Part shown: positions 8,353 through 17,086 of the stretch, one piece after another
How positions within the stretch are numbered: the stretch's first letter is position 1
Layout of the letters: each line of letters opens with the position of its first letter
Assembly: GCF_004331675.1 (NCBI RefSeq)
Contig: NZ_SJSN01000008.1
Span: 1-64,000 of the forward strand
Direction of reading: 5' to 3'
Length of the DNA stretch: 64,000 nt
From: Pedobacter frigidisoli
GTDB taxonomy: Bacteria > Bacteroidota > Bacteroidia > Sphingobacteriales > Sphingobacteriaceae
Program-made: the position numbers and the translations under genes
Notes under the pieces: generated by a model
Told to the model about the DNA's origin: nothing
The model's input: the letters and a program-made list of their open reading frames with translations, nothing else
Database searches by the model: none

Positions 8353-9882
8353 ATGAAAAAATATATTTTAGCGTCATTGGTAGCTACAGTAGCTACCATT
8401 GGCTCAGCATACGCACAAAGTTATGCTCCTGATGCCTTTCGTTTTTCTCAAACTAATTACGGTAGTTCAGCACGATTTAAAGGAATGGGTGGTGCACAGA
8501 TTGGAGTTGGTGGTGATATTGGCTCTATCAATGCGAATCCTGCAGGATTAGGTCTTTTTACTAAATCAGAATTTAGCATTACCCCCGAATTTAACAGTGT
8601 TTCAAATGAAAGTGCTTATTTGGGAAATAACATTAAATCGAGCAAAAGTCAGATCAACTTGAATAATATCGGTGCTGTTTTTTACAGCCCAGTGGCTAAA
8701 TTAAAAGGTGCTAACGTTGATAAGGGTTTAGTGAGTAGTGTATTTGGGTTAAGCTATACTAGGAACAACGACTTTTTAAACAATATCGATTACAATGGTA
8801 CTAACACCAATAGTTCTATTAGGGATTCTTATGTTGATCAAGCAAATAGTTTTGGAATTCAAAATTCAATCGCTGGAGATGCATATAATAGCTATTTAAT
8901 TAATAGAAATGCTACTAATTTTCCTAATGGATTTTCTGCCGAACCTTATAATAATGCAACTTTTAAGCAAAATTGGAGTGAGAGCAGATTGGGCTCAACA
9001 TCAGAATTTAACGTAGCTGGAGCATTAAATTTCGCTAATAAAGTTTATATTGGAGCAACAGCGAGTTTTGTAAATGTTAAATATACAAGTGACGCAGTAT
9101 ATACAGAATCTGGAATTGTAAATTCCTTTGATGACAAGTTAACTGTACCAGCTTATACAGGAAATGAAAATTACACATTATCACATTTGAGGAATCAGAT
9201 CACTAAAGGTGGTGGATTCAATTTAAAATTAGGCTTAATTTATCGTCCGGTTAGTGAATTGAGAATTGGATTGAATTTTCAAACGCCAACTTGGATGAAT
9301 ATTCAAGATCAAACTGCGGAAACCCTACAAGCTAGCTTATATGGAAATGCTACTAATACAGCATCAACATCAAATAATCCAACTCAATATTATGATTTCA
9401 GCTATAACTTACGTACGCCGTTAAAGGCATCTGCTGGCTTAAGTTATGTTATTGGTGGTATGGCATTAATTTCTGCAGATGTAGATTACATTGATTATTC
9501 ATCAATGCGCTTCTCTGCCGATGATGGCGGAAACTCATCAACAATTAGTGATAATAATGCTTTCATAAAAGCATCATACAAAGAGGCCATCAATTACAGA
9601 GTTGGTGCCGAGGTGAAAGTAAACACCGAGATTAGTTTAAGAGGTGGCTATGGAGTAAATGGAAATGGAATTAAAGGTGGCGATAACTCTTTCTATCAAG
9701 GCCAATATTATACTGCCGGTCTTGGATATAGAGTTGACAACTATTATTTCGATTTGGCTTATCAAAATTATAAAACAAATTTCAGTTCTAGTCCATACCT
9801 ATTGGATGATTATACTGAACCAGTTGCAGATGTAAAAAGCAACAGAAATAATGTATTTCTAACTTTTGGTGTTAGATTTTAG
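8353..9882 (+). CDS. FadL/OmpP1/TodX-family outer membrane protein
   Basis: The 509-residue protein has an AYAQ-type signal peptide (about 22 residues) and the N-terminal SSARFKGMGGAQIGVGGD...NANPAGLGLF motif shared by OmpP1/FadL-family long-chain fatty acid or hydrophobic-compound porins. The rest is rich in alternating aromatic beta-strands and ends with NVFLTFGVRF, whose terminal Phe is the usual outer membrane barrel signal. The substrate is unknown. It follows the Gly/Tyr-rich lipoprotein gene by 21 bases and ends before a strong terminator, so the two form an operon divergent from proS. Confidence 0.88.
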   Translation: MKKYILASLVATVATIGSAYAQSYAPDAFRFSQTNYGSSARFKGMGGAQIGVGGDIGSINANPAGLGLFTKSEFSITPEFNSVSNESAYLGNNIKSSKSQINLNNIGAVFYSPVAKLKGANVDKGLVSSVFGLSYTRNNDFLNNIDYNGTNTNSSIRDSYVDQANSFGIQNSIAGDAYNSYLINRNATNFPNGFSAEPYNNATFKQNWSESRLGSTSEFNVAGALNFANKVYIGATASFVNVKYTSDAVYTESGIVNSFDDKLTVPAYTGNENYTLSHLRNQITKGGGFNLKLGLIYRPVSELRIGLNFQTPTWMNIQDQTAETLQASLYGNATNTASTSNNPTQYYDFSYNLRTPLKASAGLSYVIGGMALISADVDYIDYSSMRFSADDGGNSSTISDNNAFIKASYKEAINYRVGAEVKVNTEISLRGGYGVNGNGIKGGDNSFYQGQYYTAGLGYRVDNYYFDLAYQNYKTNFSSSPYLLDDYTEPVADVKSNRNNVFLTFGVRF

Positions 9883-9903
9883 TAATTATTAAAATATTTC
9901 TTA

Positions 9904-9932
9904 AGCTCCTGAAATTTTCAGGGGCTTTTTTT
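9904..9932 (+). terminator. Rho-independent terminator after the porin gene
   Basis: AGCTCCTGAAA pairs with TTTCAGGGGCT (one G-U pair), followed by seven T residues. Confidence 0.88.
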
Positions 9933-9981
9933 ATGGGTTTTTTACGGAAATTACTTCAGTTTCATAAAATGACTATATCAA

Positions 9982-11817
9982 TTAAATTATTCCAAAAAGC
10001 GGTTTCCCTTTTTCAGCCATCTTATCTAGCTTTTTTTCAACTTCAGCACTTTTTATCAATTCAGGTGCGTGGTGAGGTTTTTTTCGAGCATCAATAATCA
10101 ATGAACCTTTGCAACCCCAATGTTTGTTTATGGTAAAATCGTTTATTCCGTATATATCAGCCGCGGGATTACTTCTGGTAAAAGTTACCCAAACTAGATT
10201 ATCAATAGTCTTAGCGGTAAATTCTGAATCATCGGAAATAACAATTAATGGTAAACCAGAAATATCTTGATCGATCAAGGCAATGTTCAATAAGGCAATT
10301 TCAGCAGCAGTTTTCTCTGCACTTACATATTTATCACATTCTACAACAACAATTCCTGGTATTGCAAGGTGTGCTTGATAGCAACCATTTCCAAATTTCA
10401 AATCAGCTGGAATCTGACTCCACAAATCACGTTTTTTATTACCTGCCGCCGCTATAACTACTTTCGATCCGCTATTTAGTCCATCTCCGCTATAATCAAG
10501 TGTATCGATGGTGGTATTGGTGTAAAAGTGAATGTCTTTAGTAAAATCTATTCTTTCTAAAATGTGCGTAAGAAATTCCTCAATATGGTGTGTATTTAAT
10601 TGCTCATTATCCTCCCTAGCTGCAATAAAAACGTACTTAGCTAGGCTTAATTGATTTTTTCCTAAAATATGATTGGCGATGGTGAGGATTTCTTGCGGTC
10701 GTCTTTCTTTTAAATATGGTGTATAACGCTCGCTGCCAATTGCGAACAGTAAGGGATGAACTCCTGCAGCATCAACCGCATGAACCTCTTTCAAACCATG
10801 AATTTCCTGTGGAATGGCCGAACCTGTAATTTCATGAATTAATGCACCGAAACTTGTATCTTCTTGTGGCGGTCGCCCGACAACTGTAAACGACCAAATT
10901 GCATCTTTTTTATGATAAACGTTATGCACTTTCATTAGCGGAAATGGATGCATCAAACTATAATATCCTAAGTGATCGCCAAATGGCCCTTCTGGTTTAT
11001 TTTCGTTCGGATAAACAGTTCCTGTGATGATAAAATCGGCATCCGCAGAAATACAAAATCCCTCGTCATCGTAAAAATAACGAAACCTCCTATCCCCTAG
11101 CGCACCAGCGAAAGTCATTTCAGATAAGCCCTCGGGCAATGGCATTACCGCTGCTAAAGGATGTGATGGTGGTCCGCCGACGAAAATACTAACTTTTAAA
11201 GGCTGACCTAAAGCATTGGCTTTTGATTGATGAACACCAATTCCCCTATGAATTTGGTAGTGCAACCCTATTTCCTGATCTTGGATATAATCGTTACCGC
11301 CAAGCTGAATACGATACATACCCAAGTTTGCATTTAGAATTCCTGGCTTATCTACATCTTCAGTGTAAACTTGTGGCATGGTAACGAAAGGGCCGCCATC
11401 CATCGGCCAATTTACAATTTGTGGTAATTTGCTAATACAGGTTTTTAGGAATTTCTTTTTTGCCGATGTTGTTTTCATCGGCAGAGCCGACAATGCAGAC
11501 ATAGCAGAGCCAGCATATTTGAATGGATTTTTAAGCGCTTTCATCGGATCGTTCCTCAACGAAACCAATTGCTGCACTTTGGGTAGAGTATTCCGGAAAA
11601 TGAATTTTGATCTCTCTAAAGTCCCGAATAAATTTGAAACCGCTGGAAATGGACTTCCCTTAATGTTTTCGAATAACAGCGCTGGACCTTGATTTTCGTA
11701 AACCCTTAAATGGATGGCAGCCATTTCTAAATAAGGATCTACTTCCTCTTTTATTCTAATTAAGTGACCATGTTTTTCTAGATCGGAAACACATTCTGCT
11801 AAACTTTTGTACGCCAT
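9982..11817 (-). CDS. UbiD-family decarboxylase (menaquinone-type)
   Basis: The 611-residue protein belongs to the UbiD family of prenyl-FMN-dependent decarboxylases. Recognisable segments are QLGGNDYIQDQEIGLHYQIH, HPLAAVMPLPEGLSEMTFAG, PEGPFGDHLGYYSL and WSFTVVGRPPQEDTSFG, which carry the cofactor-binding and E-R-E type active-site regions of the family. It is longer than enteric UbiD (about 500), like the form found in quinone synthesis of this phylum. The presumed substrate is a menaquinone precursor, which is inference. Its cofactor would be made by UbiX, encoded separately at 37106. The start at 11817 (MAYKSLAEC) is chosen over an upstream ATG at 11853 because the family alignment begins there and the upstream stretch falls at the edge of the hairpin. 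Confidence 0.85.
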   Translation of the reverse strand: MAYKSLAECVSDLEKHGHLIRIKEEVDPYLEMAAIHLRVYENQGPALLFENIKGSPFPAVSNLFGTLERSKFIFRNTLPKVQQLVSLRNDPMKALKNPFKYAGSAMSALSALPMKTTSAKKKFLKTCISKLPQIVNWPMDGGPFVTMPQVYTEDVDKPGILNANLGMYRIQLGGNDYIQDQEIGLHYQIHRGIGVHQSKANALGQPLKVSIFVGGPPSHPLAAVMPLPEGLSEMTFAGALGDRRFRYFYDDEGFCISADADFIITGTVYPNENKPEGPFGDHLGYYSLMHPFPLMKVHNVYHKKDAIWSFTVVGRPPQEDTSFGALIHEITGSAIPQEIHGLKEVHAVDAAGVHPLLFAIGSERYTPYLKERRPQEILTIANHILGKNQLSLAKYVFIAAREDNEQLNTHHIEEFLTHILERIDFTKDIHFYTNTTIDTLDYSGDGLNSGSKVVIAAAGNKKRDLWSQIPADLKFGNGCYQAHLAIPGIVVVECDKYVSAEKTAAEIALLNIALIDQDISGLPLIVISDDSEFTAKTIDNLVWVTFTRSNPAADIYGINDFTINKHWGCKGSLIIDARKKPHHAPELIKSAEVEKKLDKMAEKGKPLFGII

Positions 11818-11855
11818 GCTCAAAGATAAATAATTAGAATTTCTATAAAACATAA

Positions 11856-11903
11856 AAGCCTCAAATAAACAGATTTTACATTTAATCTATTTACTTGAGG
11901 CTT
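11856..11903. terminator. Hairpin between dps and the UbiD gene
   Basis: AAGCCTCAAATAAA pairs with TTTACTTGAGGCTT, and an inner AGATT/AATCT stem closes the loop. A T-rich run follows in both orientations (CTTTAACC and eight T on plus, TTTTATGTTTT on minus). On the minus strand it ends dps and precedes the UbiD start. Confidence 0.7.
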
Positions 11904-11927
11904 CTTTAACCTTTTTTTTATCGGTTA

Positions 11928-12407
11928 TTATTTCTTTCCTGCGAAAGAACGTAACATCCAGGTATTTTTCTCCTTAAACTGCATGAAACGATTCACCATA
12001 TCATTCGATCCGTCATCTCCAGCTTTATCGGTGGCTTCCAGTAACTCTCTTTCAATCTCTATTAATTTAGCCATGTCATCCAAAACGGCATCAACCATAT
12101 CTAGGTCTTTTAGTCCAATGGTATCGATTTCCTTAATTTGAGATTCTTTTATATAATCTGCAAAACGACTGTGAGGTGGTTTTCCCAAAGTTAAAACTCG
12201 TTCAGCAATTTCATCAATGGTTAATTGTGCGTTGGTATATAATTCTTCAAATTTAACGTGAAGTGTAAAAAAGTTTTGTCCTTTAATATTCCAATGGCAA
12301 CCTCTTAATTTTTGGTAATGAATATGGTAATTAGCCAAATAATCATTTAAAAGATCCACAACAGGTTTTACCTCTTTTTCGTTTAAGCTTATTTCTTTAG
12401 CGTCCAT
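11928..12407 (-). CDS. dps: Dps-family ferritin-like DNA-protecting protein
   Basis: The 159-residue protein has the usual Dps length and the signature NYHIHYQKLRGCHWNIKG, then FFTLHVKFEELYTNAQLTIDEIAER, which carries the His/Asp/Glu ligands of the inter-subunit ferroxidase site. Family members form dodecamers that store iron, use peroxide and bind DNA in starvation or oxidative stress. The N-terminus is short with few basic residues, so DNA binding may be weak. A TAAATTTG -7 box lies 44 bases upstream. Confidence 0.92.
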   Translation of the reverse strand: MDAKEISLNEKEVKPVVDLLNDYLANYHIHYQKLRGCHWNIKGQNFFTLHVKFEELYTNAQLTIDEIAERVLTLGKPPHSRFADYIKESQIKEIDTIGLKDLDMVDAVLDDMAKLIEIERELLEATDKAGDDGSNDMVNRFMQFKEKNTWMLRSFAGKK

Positions 12408-12450
12408 TTTAATTGTAATTTATTGTTATTTTGATGACTACGTAACAAAC

Positions 12451-12458
12451 CAAATTTA
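12451..12458 (-). promoter_or_regulatory. -7 box TAAATTTG of dps
   Basis: TAAATTTG on the minus strand fits TAnnTTTG and gives a leader of about 37 bases. The nearest upstream TTG (12486-12484) is 25 bases away, longer than usual. Confidence 0.45.
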
Positions 12459-12691
12459 TAAAAGTTTTAATCTAAATTCTCATCAATACAATACCTTATT
12501 TATTACTTCGTTTATTAAGCAATACCATGCGAATAGTGGCTTTTACAAGTAATTGTGAATGAATTACATACAAATTTTAGTGTAGGAGAGCATACTTGTT
12601 TTTGCTTAAAAACCACTCATTGTTCACAATAAGGTTAACAATATTATTCGTATAATTGCTTTCTTTGACTTTGAAATTTATATAAAAATAA

Positions 12692-14212
12692 ATGCACAAA
12701 ATATATTTATCAGCTGTAGTTCTATTTGCACTAAACATTGCAAATGCTAAAGCAAATACGTCGAGAGACTCTATCGGCGTAGAAAACAACAATGGCAAGA
12801 AACTTATCGTACACCAAACTGTTGCCAAAGACACCTACTACTCTATTGCCAGAAGATACAATGTTTCGCCAAAAGATATCATGTCTTTTAACGATAACAA
12901 ATTCTTACAAGTTGGGGTTATTATAAAGGTTCCAACCAATATTCCATGGGGATCTACCAGTTCTTCTAGCCCTGCTACAACTGCGGATGGTGGCATAATT
13001 GAACACACCATTAAGGCAAAGGAAAACCTAAACATGCTTGCAGAAAAGTATGGAACAACAATCAACGAGATTAAAAGAATCAATAAACTTTCTGGCAATA
13101 ATTTAAGTATTGGGCAAGTTTTAAAAATACCAGTGAAAGGAAGTGTACAAAGCCAAACGCCAGAACCAATTACACAAATAGCAAAAGCAAATCCTACTCC
13201 AGCGGTTCAAGAAACTTCATCAGAATACAACCAAACCATGATTGAGCACACTGTTGCGCCCAAAGAATTTTTAGGGAAGATTGCAGAGAAGTATGGAACA
13301 ACTGTAGAAGAAGTTAAAAGGGCCAATAATTTATCAGGAAATAATCTTCGTATTGGCCAAAAATTAAAAATTCCTGCTACAAAAAATATTGAGGAAAGTA
13401 AAGTGGTTAGCGTTGCTGAAGAAAAGCCTGTTCAAGAAAATAAATCTGCTGACGCAGTTGGAACTCACACAGTTTTAAGAAACGAAACCATTTTCACCAT
13501 TGCTAAGCAATACGGAGTTACGGCTTATCAGTTAAGAAAATTAAATGATCTACCTGATAATGCACTCACTATTGGGCAGCTTATAAAAGTTCCGGGTGGA
13601 ATAATTACAGACGTACAAGTTCCAAAGGAGAAACAAGCGGAGCAAGTTAAACAAGTTCCTATTTCCACCTCGAAAGAAGAAAGCTTTATCCACACTGTTG
13701 CAACAGGTGAAAGCATATTTACCATTGCTAAAAAATATAACCTAACGGCTTACCAAATTAGAACCGCTAATAAATTAGATGATAATTCGATCAAGGTTGA
13801 TCAAAAATTAATTATTCCAAAACCTCCTCAACCAAAATCGGTTAACGATTTATCCAAAGAAGATCAAGAAAACGAACCTGACAGTACGATGGTTAAGGAT
13901 CCTAAGCTTCGCCGCGATCCAAGTGTTTACGGATTAAGCCAGATTGAGGAAAAAGGTGCTGCAGTTTGGATAGCTGATGCCGATTTGGATGGATCGAAAA
14001 TGTTGGTCCTACACCGTACTGCACCAGTAGGTAGGGTGATTAAAATTACCAACCCAATGACCAACAGAACAACATTCGCAAAAGTTGTTGGTAAATTTAC
14101 TGAGAACGAATCCACAAAAGATGTTATAATTGTAATGACTAAAGCAGTTGCCGATTCATTAGGTGCTCTAGACAAACGTTTTTTCTGCAATTTAACATAT
14201 AGTGCTCAATGA
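12692..14212 (+). CDS. Five-LysM protein with C-terminal double-psi beta-barrel
   Basis: The 506-residue secreted protein starts with a signal peptide (about 22 residues, ANAKA) and carries five LysM modules at about residues 38-83, 106-150, 184-228, 259-303 and 333-377, each of the form HT(V/I)...IAxKYgtt...N.L...I.iGQ.LkIP. Modules 2 and 3 are close copies, as are 4 and 5. The last ~85 residues (GAAVWIADAD...RTAPVGRVIKITNPMTNRT...FTENE) resemble an RlpA-like double-psi beta-barrel. LysM binds peptidoglycan, so the protein probably sits in or remodels the wall. Whether the barrel is catalytic is not clear. The stop overlaps the start of udk by four bases. Confidence 0.87.
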   Translation: MHKIYLSAVVLFALNIANAKANTSRDSIGVENNNGKKLIVHQTVAKDTYYSIARRYNVSPKDIMSFNDNKFLQVGVIIKVPTNIPWGSTSSSSPATTADGGIIEHTIKAKENLNMLAEKYGTTINEIKRINKLSGNNLSIGQVLKIPVKGSVQSQTPEPITQIAKANPTPAVQETSSEYNQTMIEHTVAPKEFLGKIAEKYGTTVEEVKRANNLSGNNLRIGQKLKIPATKNIEESKVVSVAEEKPVQENKSADAVGTHTVLRNETIFTIAKQYGVTAYQLRKLNDLPDNALTIGQLIKVPGGIITDVQVPKEKQAEQVKQVPISTSKEESFIHTVATGESIFTIAKKYNLTAYQIRTANKLDDNSIKVDQKLIIPKPPQPKSVNDLSKEDQENEPDSTMVKDPKLRRDPSVYGLSQIEEKGAAVWIADADLDGSKMLVLHRTAPVGRVIKITNPMTNRTTFAKVVGKFTENESTKDVIIVMTKAVADSLGALDKRFFCNLTYSAQ

Positions 14213-14859
14213 GTTTGAACAAAAAGCCATTTATAATTGGGATTGCCGGTGGTAGCGGATCGGGTAAAACATTTTTCTTAAACTGCTTTCTTCATCACTT
14301 TAAACAGGATGAAGTTACCTTGGTTTCGCAGGATGATTATTACATTCCTGCCGGAGACATGTCTCAAGAAGAAAATAAGTTATTTAATTTCGATCTTCCA
14401 TCAACAATTGATAGCGAACAATTTCTAAGAGATATTAAGCAACTCACCAGCGGTGAAGTTGTTTACAAGAAAGAATACAATTTTAATAACCCTTTGGCTG
14501 TTGTTAAAATTTTAGAAATTAAATCTGCCCCTATTATTATTGTTGAAGGACTTTTTATTCTTCATTTTAAGGAAATTGCAGCTTTATTAGATCATACTAT
14601 TTTTGTTGATGCTGATGAACAGGTTGCACTAGATCGCCGCATTAAACGCGATGGTTTGGAACGTGGATACCCTGAAGAAGATGTTTTATACAAATGGCAT
14701 AATCATGTTGTGCCCGCCTACAAAGAATTTTTGCTGCCCTACAAAGAACAATGCCATAAAGTAGTGATGAATAATACGAACGAACCAGATGAAATTATCG
14801 CCATTACAGAAGATATTTCAAATGATTTGAGAAATAGTATTTTGGTGGATATACAATAG
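14209..14859 (+). CDS. udk: Uridine kinase
   Basis: The 216-residue protein has a P-loop GIAGGSGSGKTFF (about 11-23), the SQDDYYIP substrate loop, the FNFDLPSTID segment and the lid-type DRRIKRDGLERGYPEEDVLYKW region, all typical of uridine/cytidine kinase. It phosphorylates uridine (and cytidine) in pyrimidine salvage in the cytoplasm. It overlaps the LysM gene in an ATGA junction, which implies translational coupling even though the two functions are not obviously related. A terminator follows 20 bases downstream. Confidence 0.92.
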   Translation: MSLNKKPFIIGIAGGSGSGKTFFLNCFLHHFKQDEVTLVSQDDYYIPAGDMSQEENKLFNFDLPSTIDSEQFLRDIKQLTSGEVVYKKEYNFNNPLAVVKILEIKSAPIIIVEGLFILHFKEIAALLDHTIFVDADEQVALDRRIKRDGLERGYPEEDVLYKWHNHVVPAYKEFLLPYKEQCHKVVMNNTNEPDEIIAITEDISNDLRNSILVDIQ

Positions 14860-14879
14860 AAAAATATATTCGATATTAA

Positions 14880-14910
14880 GGGGGTAAGTTTAAAAAACTT
14901 ACCCCCTTTT
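14880..14910 (+). terminator. Rho-independent terminator after udk
   Basis: GGGGGTAAGTTT pairs perfectly with AAACTTACCCCC around a three-base loop, followed by TTTT. It is also a hairpin for the convergent GH59 gene, though without a T-run on that side. Downstream, at 14960-14980, the word CAGTCTAAAC occurs twice. Confidence 0.88.
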
Positions 14911-15002
14911 CGTTTATAAAAATATTCTTTCGTTTTATGTTAAGTTATTTCACAAAAACAGTCTAAACAAAGTTCAGTCTAAACGCATTACCTTTCTAGT
15001 TT

Positions 15003-16940
15003 CTATTTCACTGAAAGAGGCTCCACAAAGATATTATCAAACTTATTATGGTTGTAAGTACTCGCCAAAACGGCCATTCCTTTAGCACCTAATGTGCTGA
15101 GAACAGTTGTTGTTGTTATTCCATTTATTTTCCCTATAATCTGGCTACCATTCATTTCAAGACGCAAATGGTACCATTCTCCTGGCTTAAATTCCAAAAT
15201 TTGACCAGAGGCAAGGCAAACATATTGATAGTTCAACTGCCAGCGACCATCTCGGGTAAGAATCCATCGGTAACCCAATTGATCCCGTCCATTGTATCTG
15301 CCGCCTATCTCAACATCGCCGCCGGTGAGTAGAACATCCGCTTCGATAGCGTAATCATTCCATTGAACATCACCAAATAAAGTATGCGGCTTTAATAACC
15401 AGTTATTGTACCATAGTATGCCTTGTTCAGGTACAATTTGGGTTAGGCACATCCCTCCTGTTGAATATTTCTCCACCTCGAAAGTACCTTTTTGATCGGA
15501 AAAATATTTCGCTGTGGTTCCTGCAGAATATCCCTCAAAATTTTCCCTGTAAGGAAATGGGAACAGTTTTTTTGCTGGTGAAGACTCAAAGGAACCTTTA
15601 GTTTGCCCGGTTGTATTTGTAACGGTGTAAATTGCATTAGGTTCAAGTTCAATCTCTATAAAACCATTAACTAGTTTTGAGGGCTTTTGCCTAATAAATT
15701 GTTCTTTCTCTGTTGATTTCCATGTATAAACCAATCCATTTTTAAGACCTTGGCCTATATTAATCTTCACTTTCCTTTTCTCTCCGGTAACCATTATCAC
15801 AGACCAATCACCTGTTTTAGGATTTCTCATTCCCACGTAACTTCCTTTCCATGTAGAGGAGTCGAATTGTCCACATGCGCTATCCATATATACCCAGCCT
15901 GGCTCAGCAAATTGAGTAGTATGTGCGAGCGTCCAAACAGCTGGCCATACGGTGTAGCTTCCGTCCCATGGCGAATCGGCCTGTAATGCGCCAGTACTCT
16001 GCCAAATAATCTGGTCATAAATGCCATCAAATGGCGACCAAATTTCATATTTGGTTATTCGATCGCGTGTATATACTTTATTCATTAAACGAGCAAGATA
16101 AAGTGCACCCACTCCTCCCCATTCCTTTCCACTTTGGCTCCATTCTTCGCTAGCCCACAGCGCTTTACCAGACTGTTTAGCCTTATCAGTTACAGGATGA
16201 TTGTTGCTCTGATCAATTTCCCAAGGCTCACGCCCATTTACATAATGGTAACCCACGGCTCCGATTAATTTATTAGCCTCTGTATTCTTTTCTAGCTCAT
16301 CAAATACTTGCCAATATTCACTGTCATCGTCGGGTCCTTGAAGTTTTACTTTTGGAAAACCATGAGCATCCATGGTTGGTCGTAATTTTTTTACTATCCA
16401 ATTAAGATCTGTACCCATTTCATTCTGAGCAGCAGAAACCCAATCAACCTCAATCCCGAAATTTTTCCTAGCCACTTCTAAAAAAGATACAATATAATCG
16501 GCAGATGACTGTGAAAATCGATCATCCACCCATTCCGGATAAGCCCATGGGAGGCAGTCCAAAATTATATTGGGGTTGCGCTTACGAGCTTCAGACATAA
16601 GCCAAAATTCGCAGCCCCTCGCTTTTGGATTAAGTAACTCCTCCTTTGTAATGGCATGAGATGGCTCACTCCCGCAGGTAGAATTTTCACCACTTCCTAT
16701 TTCGACTTTTAGATGTTGTAAACCAGCACCAAATTTGGGTTTAAATAACAAATCGAGCACTTCATTTCGCTGTTTTTCTGGATAATCAATTAAATTACGG
16801 CTCGATGCCCCAGCACTAACGGCACCTATACCCTCAAAAACCCTCCCACTGTCGTTGGCATTTAAAAATATTGTTGTTTGAGCCTCAGTATTGATTACGA
16901 TAATGAGCATTAACACGAGCGATAATAGATATCCTTTCAT
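15003..16940 (-). CDS. GH59 galactocerebrosidase-like glycoside hydrolase
   Basis: This 645-residue secreted protein (signal peptide ~20 residues, INTEAQ) follows animal galactosylceramidase along nearly its whole length: RVFEGIGAVSAG near 33-44, LLFKPKFGAGLQHLKVEIG, SEPSH at 91-95, the WLMSEARKRNPNI helix, the acid/base glutamate E174 in AAQNEMG, the nucleophile E265 in LWASEEWS, then LAHTTQFAEPGWVYMD. The C-terminal ~190 residues (from FPYRENFEGYSAG to NIFVEP) match the lectin-like domain of that enzyme. It should release terminal beta-galactose, in the periplasm or outside. The natural substrate (glycosphingolipid or plant/animal galactoside) is unknown. It stands alone. An inverted repeat covers its start codon. 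Confidence 0.9.
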   Translation of the reverse strand: MKGYLLSLVLMLIIVINTEAQTTIFLNANDSGRVFEGIGAVSAGASSRNLIDYPEKQRNEVLDLLFKPKFGAGLQHLKVEIGSGENSTCGSEPSHAITKEELLNPKARGCEFWLMSEARKRNPNIILDCLPWAYPEWVDDRFSQSSADYIVSFLEVARKNFGIEVDWVSAAQNEMGTDLNWIVKKLRPTMDAHGFPKVKLQGPDDDSEYWQVFDELEKNTEANKLIGAVGYHYVNGREPWEIDQSNNHPVTDKAKQSGKALWASEEWSQSGKEWGGVGALYLARLMNKVYTRDRITKYEIWSPFDGIYDQIIWQSTGALQADSPWDGSYTVWPAVWTLAHTTQFAEPGWVYMDSACGQFDSSTWKGSYVGMRNPKTGDWSVIMVTGEKRKVKINIGQGLKNGLVYTWKSTEKEQFIRQKPSKLVNGFIEIELEPNAIYTVTNTTGQTKGSFESSPAKKLFPFPYRENFEGYSAGTTAKYFSDQKGTFEVEKYSTGGMCLTQIVPEQGILWYNNWLLKPHTLFGDVQWNDYAIEADVLLTGGDVEIGGRYNGRDQLGYRWILTRDGRWQLNYQYVCLASGQILEFKPGEWYHLRLEMNGSQIIGKINGITTTTVLSTLGAKGMAVLASTYNHNKFDNIFVEPLSVK

Positions 16941-16986
16941 TACTAAATTATTACAGTTTACTCATTTTAACTACCAATTTAGTAAT
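16939..16986. repeat. Inverted repeat over the GH59 start codon
   Basis: ATTACTAAATT (16939-16949) and AATTTAGTAAT (16976-16986) are perfect reverse complements separated by 26 bases. The inner end overlaps the ATG at 16940. It could be a regulator's operator or an mRNA hairpin that hides the start. Confidence 0.6.
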
Positions 16987-17086
16987 AATATGTCTTTCAG
17001 TGGATATCCGTAATATTTATCCTGATAGAATCACAATATTTCATCCTTGATTTTAAGAAGATATTACCTCGCTTAAATAGTTTTTT

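Noticed and set aside
12481..12690. Gap before the LysM gene searched for a small RNA
   Set aside because: Only weak AT-rich hairpins and no U-tract terminator.
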